A DNA stretch of 64,000 nt from positions 62,001-126,000 of the forward strand of contig NZ_JAJSAQ010000004.1 in assembly GCF_021729075.1 (NCBI RefSeq), in the 5' to 3' direction. Positions 19,890-27,678 of the stretch are shown here, piece after piece. The notes below the pieces were generated by a model. It saw only the letters and a program-made list of their open reading frames with translations, was not told where the DNA came from and did no database searches. Position numbers and translations under genes: made by a program. Every line of letters begins with the position of its first letter. The first letter of the stretch is position 1. The DNA is from Microbulbifer guangxiensis (GTDB taxonomy: Bacteria > Pseudomonadota > Gammaproteobacteria > Pseudomonadales > Cellvibrionaceae).

Positions 19890-20456
19890 TCAGTAGGTGG
19901 CGGCGGGCAGATCCCGCAACAGCTCCTGGACGGCGGCATTCAGCACTCGGCGGCGCTCCTCCCGGTTTTCCGGGCGTGCGAGCAATTTCGTCGCGTTGCC
20001 GCCCCAGATCACGCGGCCACCGGGGCGGCCGAGCCCCAGCGTCAGGATGACCCGCGGCGCCCCCGCCTGGCTTGGCAGTTCCACTACCCCCCTCTGGGCG
20101 TTGGAATCGAACTGGGCATCCCAGCTGGGGTTATCCCCGTCACCGGCGAACTCCTCCTCGAAAATGGCGACCTGGTAGTCCATGACCATATCCGCCGTCG
20201 TCGGGTCCTCCACAAGCCGGTAGCCACGGGACTGCATCAACGCCGCGACTGTGTCACGCAGGTCTTCGTCCAGCTCCACCAGCCGGGCCGCAGCCCCCGG
20301 GGTCTCATTGAGGGAGGACTGCCCCCAGGCATAGGTGGAAAAGGCCACCGGCGCCTCGGCGGGCTGCACCCGCTCTACGTCCAGAGTTTCGCAGGCCATC
20401 AGCGCCAGGGCCCCGAGTGCCAGCACCGTCAACCGTCCGAGGGTTCCAAATTGCAT
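19890..20456 (-). CDS. DUF4136-type lipoprotein (second of two)
   Basis: This 188-residue protein has a short signal peptide and lipobox LMACETLDV. The mature domain has FSTYAWGQSSLNET, MQSRGYRLVEDPTTADMVMD and the family-like closing VLNAAVQELLRDLP. The ATG at 20456 has AGGGAGAG at good spacing. It is only loosely similar to its neighbour at 19216-19788, so any duplication would be old. It starts 60 bp downstream of the MCE gene and may be transcribed with the pqi operon, which would link it to envelope lipid transport. That link is inference. Confidence 0.8.
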   Translation of the reverse strand: MQFGTLGRLTVLALGALALMACETLDVERVQPAEAPVAFSTYAWGQSSLNETPGAAARLVELDEDLRDTVAALMQSRGYRLVEDPTTADMVMDYQVAIFEEEFAGDGDNPSWDAQFDSNAQRGVVELPSQAGAPRVILTLGLGRPGGRVIWGGNATKLLARPENREERRRVLNAAVQELLRDLPAATY

Positions 20457-20515
20457 AACGCTCTCCCTGTGTGCTCCCTGTGTTCAGTGCCCGCGACACC
20501 AGATGGATCGCGGTC

Positions 20516-22855
20516 TCATTTGGTCGGCAATTCGCTGGCATATATTTCTATTTTAGGACGCCAGCCCAGCCATTCGGGCTCCGGCTCCGGATAGAGCGGG
20601 TAATGGCTGCCGGATTCCACTTCCCTCCCCATCGCCGGGGCTTCCGGGGTGGCGAAGGCTATACCGCCATCGATCAGCGCCCTGGCCGACTCGGTATGAA
20701 CTGTGAGTCCCGTTCGCAGGCCGAAGTTCACGTCGATTCCGCTGGCACTCCAGAATACCGTGCCCTCCCGCACCAGAGTGCGGTAGCGGGGTTCGATATA
20801 GACGTAGATGTAGACCCGGTCCGCCAGCTCGCCGAGAGCATAACCGGTCACTTCCCCCACCTGGACCTGCCGGTAGTAGACCGGGCTGCCTGCACTCAGA
20901 GAGCCGCGACGGGGGGCGTTGAGAATCACGGTCAGCCCGGGGCGCATCAGGGTTTCTGCCAGGTCCTGGCGCGGCGGCTGCAATTCCGCGGTAAAGGTTG
21001 TCTGCGGCGCGCCGCTACCCGGCTCCAGCGACAGGTAGCGACCGGTGATCAGGGTATCCACATTGGCAACGGTTTCCAGGCCGATTTCAGGACCGACCAC
21101 CCACATGCGGGTGCCCTCGCGGGCGAATTGTTCCGCATGATGAAACAGGGTCGCCCGCGCCTGCACGCTGGCCAGGTCCGGCCCCAGGCGCAGGCGCCGG
21201 ATCTCCCCGACCTGGATACCGCGATAGCGAATAGCCGCCCCCTCTTTGATCCCCTCGGCAGAGGGCAGGTCGATGGTAATTTCCAGTCCTTCCTCGAAGG
21301 CATCCTCGCGGCTGCCGTAGAGGGGAAAGGTGTCGCCGTTCTTTGCCGGCGGCGCATTCTCCCGCGCGCTGCGGCTGCTGCCGAAAGCGATGCCGCCGCG
21401 CACCAGCGACAGCAGCGAGTCCGCCTCCACTTCCAGCCCGGTCAGGCTGGCACTGGCGCGCAGGCCGCTGATGTTCCAGAAACGGGTGCGGCTGTGCACC
21501 AGGTGGGCATAGCGGGGCTGGATGACCACGAACACGGTAACGCCGGAACCGTCGCTATTGAGTTCCATTCCCTGCACCCGGCCCACTTCAATCCTGCGGA
21601 AGTACACCGAAGCGCCCCTCTGCAGGGAGCCCGGGTTGCGGGCGTTGAGTTTCAGGTGCAGGCCGGGCATGCGCGGATCCCGCTGCGGGGCTTCGGCAAA
21701 GGCGCGAAACTCCCGCACCGAGCGCTGCCCCCGGCGCAGGTCCACCTCGATGCGGTTGCCCTCCAGCAACTGGCTCAGGCCAGAGGAAATATCGATGGTG
21801 GGGTTGGCCATCCAGAAGCGGGTATTGTCCGTGAGCAGGTCATCGGTGATCGGGTCCATCAGCACCTCGACCGCCATGCCGTTGAGGGAAGAGCTGGCCT
21901 TGGTATCGCTGACCTGCCCGACCTTGATGCCCTGGTACACCACCGGCGTGCTGCCCGGGGTCACATTGACGCCGCGATCGAAATTGAGCGTGATGGGAAT
22001 GCCCGCATCTGCGTCGGCGAAACTGTTGTAGAGCCGGTATTCCTGCCCGTTCTTGGCCAGCGGCGACTGCCGCTGCTTCTCGGGGGTATAGAAGCTCACG
22101 CCGCCGGCCAGCAGTGAGGCAATGGATTCCACATCCACTTTCACGCCGCTGATGCCCCCCTCGATGGACACGCCGGAACTGTTCCAGAAACGGCTGCCAC
22201 GATGTACCAGGTGGGCATACTGTTTGCGGATGAACAGCTCGACCTCGATTTCTGAGTCATTCTCCGACAGCCGGTAACTCTCTACCTCACCCACCTCCAG
22301 CTGGCGGTAGTAGACGGGTGAGCCGCGGTTCAGCGACCCCAGCCGCGGTGCCCGGACGAGCACCCGCAAACCCTCCCCCGACACCTGTGCCGGCGGCTGG
22401 GACAGGGCGACAAACTCCCGTTGCGGCTCGCCGGTGCCCGGCTCCACGGCGATATAGTTACCGGACACCAGGGTCTCAAGGCCGCGAATACCCGTCACCG
22501 ATACTTCCGGCTTCACCAGCCAGAAGCGGCTGCCCTTCACCAGCAGGAACTCGGCACTGTGGTTGAACTCCACTTCCGCCAGCACCCCGTCGGCGCCATC
22601 CAGCTCCTCGGCACCGGGCACCAGGCGAAAGTCGTGCACGACACCGATATCGACGCCGGAGTATTTGACCACTGTCTTGCCCTGCACCAGGCCATCGCCG
22701 GAGGGAAACAGGATCTCGGCGCGGATATCCCCCTGGGTAAAGTCCCGGTACAGCAACCAGACCGCGATGATGGCCGCCACCAGCGGCAGCACCCACACCA
22801 GTGGCAGGCCGCGGCTGCGCTTGATCTCTGCCTCGGGGATCTGCGAATCAGCCAT
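20516..22855 (-). CDS. pqiB: PqiB/YebT-like multi-MCE intermembrane lipid-transport protein
   Basis: This protein has 779 residues from ATG 22855, overlapping the pqiA2 stop by 8 bp. One N-terminal membrane anchor (about 17-37) is followed by six MCE domains, beginning near residues 46, 160, 284, 398, 522 and 638. Each carries the recurring core G..V.Y....VG.V (for example VVKYSGVDIGVV, VYYRQLEVGEV, VVYQGIKVGQV, VYFRRIEVGRV, IRYRGIQVGEI and VYYRQVQVGEV). E. coli PqiB has three such domains and YebT/LetB seven. Stacked MCE rings form a periplasm-spanning tunnel for lipids between the two membranes. The partners PqiA1/PqiA2 are encoded just upstream. A PqiC homologue is not obvious; the downstream DUF4136 lipoprotein occupies its usual place. 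Confidence 0.92.
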   Translation of the reverse strand: MADSQIPEAEIKRSRGLPLVWVLPLVAAIIAVWLLYRDFTQGDIRAEILFPSGDGLVQGKTVVKYSGVDIGVVHDFRLVPGAEELDGADGVLAEVEFNHSAEFLLVKGSRFWLVKPEVSVTGIRGLETLVSGNYIAVEPGTGEPQREFVALSQPPAQVSGEGLRVLVRAPRLGSLNRGSPVYYRQLEVGEVESYRLSENDSEIEVELFIRKQYAHLVHRGSRFWNSSGVSIEGGISGVKVDVESIASLLAGGVSFYTPEKQRQSPLAKNGQEYRLYNSFADADAGIPITLNFDRGVNVTPGSTPVVYQGIKVGQVSDTKASSSLNGMAVEVLMDPITDDLLTDNTRFWMANPTIDISSGLSQLLEGNRIEVDLRRGQRSVREFRAFAEAPQRDPRMPGLHLKLNARNPGSLQRGASVYFRRIEVGRVQGMELNSDGSGVTVFVVIQPRYAHLVHSRTRFWNISGLRASASLTGLEVEADSLLSLVRGGIAFGSSRSARENAPPAKNGDTFPLYGSREDAFEEGLEITIDLPSAEGIKEGAAIRYRGIQVGEIRRLRLGPDLASVQARATLFHHAEQFAREGTRMWVVGPEIGLETVANVDTLITGRYLSLEPGSGAPQTTFTAELQPPRQDLAETLMRPGLTVILNAPRRGSLSAGSPVYYRQVQVGEVTGYALGELADRVYIYVYIEPRYRTLVREGTVFWSASGIDVNFGLRTGLTVHTESARALIDGGIAFATPEAPAMGREVESGSHYPLYPEPEPEWLGWRPKIEIYASELPTK

Positions 22856-23522
22856 CGCCACCTCCCCCGACAGGGTCCCGCAGCCCGGACGACTCGGCGG
22901 TACGGCGATAGCGGGCGTCCCACAGCAGGCGCGGATCAAAAGTGCGCACCGCCATCATGGTCACCACCACCACCGTGGCAAAAGCGGTACTGCCGGGGCC
23001 GGCGCGCACCTCGGCGATGGCGCCCATATTCACCAGCGCCACCAGAATGGAGATCATGAACAGGTCCAGCAACGACCAGCGGCCAATGGCCGCCACCACC
23101 CGGTACACCCGCATGCTCTGCATCGGGTTGCGCGGCCCGCGCCACTGCACCTGCAGCAGCAACACCACCAGCCCAACCAGCTTCATCACCGGCACCGCAA
23201 TACTGGCGATAAAGACAATCAGGGCAATGCCCCAGAGACCATTGCGGTACAGCTCCAGAGTACCGCCGATAATGGTGCTGGGCTCCCCGGAACCGAGATA
23301 GATCACCGTCATCACCGGCAGGATATTGGCGGGCACCAGCAGAAAGGTGCCGGTGAGCACCAGCGCCCATGTCAGCATCAGGCTGCGCTCGATGCGCCCG
23401 TGCACTGTGGCCCCGCAGCGACCACAGCGGCCACGGGTCTCACCCGGTGGCAGCCGCATCAGCTGGTGGCAGCACAGGCAGGTGCACAGGCCGTGCTCCA
23501 GTGCGGTATCCGTCCGACTCAC
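22848..23522 (-). CDS. PqiA-like membrane protein, C-terminal-half homologue
   Basis: This protein has 224 residues from GTG 23522. The frame is open further upstream, but that part is the shadow of pqiA1. It begins with two zinc-finger-like CxxC pairs (CTCLCCHQL and CGRCGATVH), followed by four membrane segments, including SLMLTWALVLTGTFLLVPAN and VPVMKLVGLVVLLLQV. WSLLDLFMISILVALVN is the conserved PqiA signature. It overlaps pqiA1 by 4 bp (GTGA) and pqiB by 8 bp, so the three are translationally coupled. It corresponds to one half of E. coli PqiA/YebS. Confidence 0.9.
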   Translation of the reverse strand: MSRTDTALEHGLCTCLCCHQLMRLPPGETRGRCGRCGATVHGRIERSLMLTWALVLTGTFLLVPANILPVMTVIYLGSGEPSTIIGGTLELYRNGLWGIALIVFIASIAVPVMKLVGLVVLLLQVQWRGPRNPMQSMRVYRVVAAIGRWSLLDLFMISILVALVNMGAIAEVRAGPGSTAFATVVVVTMMAVRTFDPRLLWDARYRRTAESSGLRDPVGGGGDG

Positions 23523-24229
23523 GATGCCGCCCCACTGCTCTCGCCATTGCCCGCAGCCTGCGTCGCTGCCCTGCGACGGGCCATGCGCCGCCACACTGAT
23601 TGCTGGTCGAAGGACAACAGGGTCAGATTGGAGAGCACCATCAGACCGACAAAACAGTAGAGGCCACTCTCCACTACCATCCTGCCGAGACTCTGCATCT
23701 TGATCAGCGCCACCAGCACGCCGAGCATGTAAACATCCAGCATGGCCCACTCCTTGATGTGCTGGTACCAGCGCACCGCCCTCGCCACCGGCCGGTCCAG
23801 CGCTCCCCACAGGCAGCCCAAACTGATAAAGGCCAGCAGGAGAAAACGAAAAAAAGGCGCAATGACGCTACAGAACAGCACCAGCGAAGCCAGCCATATA
23901 TAGCCCGCCCCGAACAGGGAGAAGACGCCATTCAACAGCGTGTTTTCCGAGCCGAAGGCAATGATCGAAAAATTGAGCATTGGCAGGGTGGCGGCTGGAA
24001 TAAAGAGCAGTAAGCCACTGATACTGAGCGCCGCGGTGTAGTGGATGCTGCGAGCCGGGTTGCGATGGATCAGGGCGGCGCAACGGGGGCACACCAGCTT
24101 GCCCCCGGGCGGGGCACTGCTGTTGCCAAGCAGCAGGTCGCACTCGTGACAGGCTTGCTGCCAGCCAGTGGCGGAATCGTTCGCACCCTGCTCCATCGGC
24201 GAGTGATATCCATTTGATCTTATGTGCAT
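23519..24229 (-). CDS. pqiA: PqiA-like membrane protein, N-terminal-half homologue
   Basis: This 236-residue first gene of the pqi operon opens with CHECDLLLG and CPRCAALIHR, rubredoxin-like zinc-binding pairs. Four membrane helices follow (for example AALSISGLLLFIPAATLPML and LASLVLFCSVIAPFFRFLLL), with the PqiA signature KEWAMLDVYMLGVLVALIK. Together with the next gene it makes up the equivalent of full-length PqiA, which works with the MCE protein in moving lipids or lipophilic compounds across the envelope. The start could be ATG 24229 or the internal ATG 24196; neither has a strong ribosome site. It is divergent from tolC. Confidence 0.9.
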   Translation of the reverse strand: MHIRSNGYHSPMEQGANDSATGWQQACHECDLLLGNSSAPPGGKLVCPRCAALIHRNPARSIHYTAALSISGLLLFIPAATLPMLNFSIIAFGSENTLLNGVFSLFGAGYIWLASLVLFCSVIAPFFRFLLLAFISLGCLWGALDRPVARAVRWYQHIKEWAMLDVYMLGVLVALIKMQSLGRMVVESGLYCFVGLMVLSNLTLLSFDQQSVWRRMARRRAATQAAGNGESSGAAS

Positions 24230-24485
24230 CCAAATGCCCGGGGGCGACGTCTATAAAGGACCACAGAGCGCTGCAAGGCGCTGCCTGTGTCCCCGGCCGC
24301 CCCCGCGGTGAGTAACCGCACATTCGTGTCGGTTCAACGAAGATATACCAAAAAGGGGGCCCCGTCGCCTCGACGCCCTCACATGGTGGGGGGTACACTC
24401 TCGCGACTTGAAGGCCCCCAAAGGGCCCGGCCAGTGGGGAGACTGGCATGTTTGAGACCGCATCCACCACAGGAAGTAGAGTTCG

Positions 24486-25973
24486 ATGAAAAGAATTGAG
24501 TCCATCCACGGGGGCCGTAACGGCGCCCGTCGTCCCCTGAAATCCCTGCTCGCGGCCGCACTGTTTGGCCTCGGTGCCATGCAGGCCCAGGCCGACACCC
24601 TGTGGGAAGTCTATCTGCAGGCGCTGGACAACGACCCGCAGCTGGCCGCCGATCGTGCCGCCTTCGAGGCGGGGCTCGAAGCGAAAAACCTGGGGCGCTC
24701 CGCACTGCTGCCACAGATCAACGGCAATGCCGAGCACAGCAACACCAGCTCCAACTCTACCCAGTTTGACTACACGTTTGGTCCAACCAGCGTCATCTCC
24801 ATCCCCAACAGCCGTAATACAGACGTGGATGACGAGGTCTATTCCGCGCGCCTCGACCAGGCCATCTTCGATCTGCCGGCGTGGTTCGGCTATCAGCAGG
24901 GCAAGTCCGTCAGCGAACAGGCCGCAGCGGAGTTCAGCGCCAACCAGCAGGAGATGATGCTGCGGGTTGCCACCACCTACTTCGATGTACTGCGAGCCTA
25001 TGACGTGCTGGAAGCCGCCCGGGCGGAGGAAGAGGCCCTGGCCAAGCAGCTGGAGCAGACCCGCCAGCGCTTTGAGGTTGGTTTGACCGCCATTACTGAT
25101 GTCTACGACAGCCAGGCAGCCTATGAGAATGCCGTTGCCCGCCGCCTGACTGCCCAGGACGCCCTGCTGAGCAACTTCGATGCCCTGTCGATCCTGACCG
25201 GCGCCCAGCACGATCAGGTGGCGCCACTGCAGGACAACTTTGTCGTCGCGCCCCCCGAGCCCGCCGAGCGCGCTGCCTGGGTGGATTTTGCCCTGCAGAA
25301 CAATTTCGACCTGAAGGCGGCCAGCCTGGCTGCCGATGCCGCGCGCAGCAGCGCCCGCGCCGCCGCCGCCGAGCACCTGCCAACATTGTATGGAACTGTC
25401 AGCTATTCGGATTTCAGCCGCGAGGGCAGCTCGTCAACGTCGGTGCCCGGTGAGCCGACTGTCGAACTGCCGATCAACACCTCGACGGAAACCACCGTTA
25501 CAGCCCTGACCCTGAACATCCCGCTCTTCACCGGCGGCCGCCTCAGTGCCAGCCGCCGCGAGGCCCGCAACCTGTCATTCCGGGCCCAGGACCTGCGCAA
25601 CCTGGTGCAGCGCAACACCATTCAGGATACCCGCACCCTGCACCGCAACCTGGTCACTGACGTGTCCCGTGTGCGGGCCCGGGAGCAGGCGGTGATCTCG
25701 GCCCAAAGCGCCCTCGAGGCGAACCAGGCCGGTTACGAGGTGGGCACCCGGAATATCGTCGATGTGCTGCTGGCACAGCGGACCCTGTTCCAGGCCAAGA
25801 CCGATTACGCCAATGCGATTTACGACTACATCGACAACACCCTGCGCCTGAAGCGCGTGGCCGGCCTGCTGGCACCCGCTGACCTGCAGGAGCTGGAAGC
25901 GAAACTGAACCCGGCCACGCCGGTACTTCGCGTGGGCGAGTCTCCGGCAACCTCGGCGGAGCCCACCAAGTAA
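24486..25973 (+). CDS. tolC: TolC-family outer-membrane efflux channel
   Basis: This 495-residue protein has a signal peptide (to about residue 36, AMQAQA) and two tandem outer-membrane-efflux-protein repeats. Family landmarks are DTLWEVYLQALDNDPQLAAD at the mature N-terminus, RSALLPQINGNAEHS, QAIFDLPAWFGYQQG, QRFEVGLTAITDVYDSQA and the matching second-repeat stretch GYEVGTRNIVDVLLAQ. Trimers form the outer-membrane barrel and periplasmic tunnel for type I secretion and RND pumps. The gene is divergent from pqiA/nudF and followed by waaA on the opposite strand; tolC beside nudF is the enterobacterial arrangement. Confidence 0.95.
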   Translation: MKRIESIHGGRNGARRPLKSLLAAALFGLGAMQAQADTLWEVYLQALDNDPQLAADRAAFEAGLEAKNLGRSALLPQINGNAEHSNTSSNSTQFDYTFGPTSVISIPNSRNTDVDDEVYSARLDQAIFDLPAWFGYQQGKSVSEQAAAEFSANQQEMMLRVATTYFDVLRAYDVLEAARAEEEALAKQLEQTRQRFEVGLTAITDVYDSQAAYENAVARRLTAQDALLSNFDALSILTGAQHDQVAPLQDNFVVAPPEPAERAAWVDFALQNNFDLKAASLAADAARSSARAAAAEHLPTLYGTVSYSDFSREGSSSTSVPGEPTVELPINTSTETTVTALTLNIPLFTGGRLSASRREARNLSFRAQDLRNLVQRNTIQDTRTLHRNLVTDVSRVRAREQAVISAQSALEANQAGYEVGTRNIVDVLLAQRTLFQAKTDYANAIYDYIDNTLRLKRVAGLLAPADLQELEAKLNPATPVLRVGESPATSAEPTK

Positions 25974-26057
25974 GCGGATCGGGACACAGAGAAAGTGGGG
26001 CCGCGCCCCGCTTCAGGCTGCCAACAACGCTTCACAGCCAGAATTTAAGGCAGAGTG

Positions 26058-26148
26058 CCAGGACCGAGATTTCGAAACCGTCGGGTACAGGACGTACCCG
26101 ACGGAGCTACATGGACGTATTAATGCGCTTTCGAAATCTCGGTTCTGG
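26058..26148 (+). repeat. Multi-arm palindromic repeat, copy 1
   Basis: A 91-bp element in the tolC/waaA convergent gap. The outer stem is 18 bp with one G-T pair: CCAGGACCGAGATTTCGA (26058-26075) with TCGAAATCTCGGTTCTGG (26131-26148). It encloses a perfect 11-bp hairpin CCGTCGGGTAC/GTACCCGACGG (26078-26104, loop AGGAC). A second, weaker arm CTACATGGACGTAT follows. It shares the core CGAAACCGTC..GACGGAGCTACA.GGACGTA with copies at 38282 and 38531, although the stems differ. Confidence 0.85.
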
Positions 26149-26211
26149 TGCTATGTCGCCACTGAGCCAATTTAGAAAGCATGGCGAGGCTGATCGACAA
26201 CTCTCACTCTG

Positions 26212-26232
26212 AAGCGGGGCTATGCCCCGCTT
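26212..26232 (+). terminator. Rho-independent terminator downstream of tolC
   Basis: Stem AAGCGGGGC/GCCCCGCTT with loop TAT, followed on the plus strand by TTTTTTGTTT. It lies 239 bp past the tolC stop, beyond the palindromic repeat, and 37 bp past the waaA stop on the opposite strand. An additional unpaired-T GC hairpin (GGGGCCGCGCCCC, about 25997) lies nearer to tolC. Confidence 0.8.
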
Positions 26233-26268
26233 TTTTGTTTGTATCCGCGATCTACCCGCAACCTGCCA

Positions 26269-27558
26269 TCAGAGCCCAGCCGACAGCGTTTCGATTTCCT
26301 CCAGCAGGCGCCCCAGGGCCCCGGTATTGGCCTCTGCCACCAGGCGACCGGCTGCGCCATCCCGGCGACGCATTTCAGGATCTTCCAGCCACTCCGCCAC
26401 CACCCCGGCGATCGCCTCCGCTGACTCCGCGACCCGCAGGGCGCCCGCCTCCAGCAGCAGTTCCGCCACGGTGCTGAAATTGTGCAGGTGAGGCCCGCAG
26501 ACCACCGGCACCCCCCAGGCGGCCGGCTCGATCATGTTGTGGCCACCCACCGGCACGAGGCTTCCGCCGACAAACGCCACATCGCTGGCGCCGTAGAAGC
26601 GCAACAACTCGCCCATGGTGTCCCCGATCAGCACCTGCTCCGATGCATTCACATGACCACCGTCACTGCGGCGGCGGCAGTGTAAACCGCGTTGCCGGCA
26701 AAGCCGCGCAACGCTGTCGAAGCGCTGCGGGTGGCGCGGCACCAGCACCAGCAGAAGGTCCGGGAAGCGCTCGCGCAGGCACTCGAACGCCTCGAGCACC
26801 AGCTCATCTTCCCCCTCATGCGTACTGGCAGCGAGCCATACCGGGCGCCTGCTGCCACCGCGCCACTGGTGGCGGATGGCCTGGGCCTCACTGGAGAGCC
26901 CCAGGTCGATGGTGAGATCGAACTTGATGTTGCCACTGGTGCGCAGGCGTTCCGGTGGCAGGCCCAGGCGCACGAACCGCTCGGCATCCGCCGGATACTG
27001 GGCCACCACCCGGGACAGTCGGTTCAGCATTTTTTTCGTCAGGGAGGCGAAGCGGCCATATCCCTCGGCAGACTTCTCGCTGAGGCGCGCGTTGGCCAGC
27101 AATACGGGAATATCGCGCTTTTCACAAAGCCGCAGCATGTTGGGCCACAGCTCGGTCTCGATGATGATCAGCAGCCCCGGGCGCAGGCGCTCCAGAAAGG
27201 GAGTGAGACATTCAGGCAGGTCATAGGGGAGGTAATAATGCAGCAGGCGGCCGTCGAGCTTCGCTGCCAGTGCCGCCTGCACGCGCTCAGACCCCGTTGG
27301 TGTGGTGGTGGTGACCAGCCACTGCCAGTCAAGGTGGCGGGCGGCCAGTGTCTCGATCACCGGCACTGCGGCGAGGGTCTCTCCCACGGAAACCGAGTGC
27401 ACCCAGACCAGCGGGCGGTGGCTCGCACGGGATGGCACCTGACCCAGACGCTCCCGCCAGCGCTGCCGATAGGCCGGCATGGAGCGACCCCGCCACCAGA
27501 GGCGCAACAGGATTACGGGCAGGGCAAGGCGCAGGAGCCAGGTGTAGAAAAACTGCAT
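26269..27558 (-). CDS. waaA: 3-deoxy-D-manno-octulosonic acid (Kdo) transferase
   Basis: This 429-residue inner-membrane-associated GT30 enzyme adds Kdo from CMP-Kdo to lipid IVA. The N-terminal anchor is FYTWLLRLALPVILLRLWW. VHSVSVGETLAAVPVIETL contains the catalytic Glu near residue 60, and IIIETELWPNML is the second conserved motif. The C-terminal Rossmann half has GDTMGELLRFYGASDVAFVG, continuing into GGSLVPVGGHNMIEPAAWG, the nucleotide-sugar site. Length is standard (425 in E. coli). It opens the LPS gene region and is convergent with tolC. Confidence 0.97.
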   Translation of the reverse strand: MQFFYTWLLRLALPVILLRLWWRGRSMPAYRQRWRERLGQVPSRASHRPLVWVHSVSVGETLAAVPVIETLAARHLDWQWLVTTTTPTGSERVQAALAAKLDGRLLHYYLPYDLPECLTPFLERLRPGLLIIIETELWPNMLRLCEKRDIPVLLANARLSEKSAEGYGRFASLTKKMLNRLSRVVAQYPADAERFVRLGLPPERLRTSGNIKFDLTIDLGLSSEAQAIRHQWRGGSRRPVWLAASTHEGEDELVLEAFECLRERFPDLLLVLVPRHPQRFDSVARLCRQRGLHCRRRSDGGHVNASEQVLIGDTMGELLRFYGASDVAFVGGSLVPVGGHNMIEPAAWGVPVVCGPHLHNFSTVAELLLEAGALRVAESAEAIAGVVAEWLEDPEMRRRDGAAGRLVAEANTGALGRLLEEIETLSAGL

Positions 27559-27678
27559 GCGGGCGTTGGCTATTCGGGTTAGAGCGCAAAAGGGCGACAG
27601 TTTACCCGCCCCCGACCACGGCGTCGCCTTCCGGCTATACGCGCAGCCGCCAGATCGAGAATAGCCCAGCGGTGGTGC

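Noticed and set aside
23868..25376. A 502-codon minus-strand frame spanning the pqiA/tolC divergent region
   Set aside because: It covers the tolC coding region in antisense and the pqiA start in another frame. Both real genes are clear, and the joined product is low-complexity.
26058..26148. Interpretation of the palindromic repeat as an integron attC site
   Set aside because: The arms lack the attC boundary cores (GTTRRRY/RYYYAAC), no integrase or cassette array is present, and the inner fork differs from attC folding.
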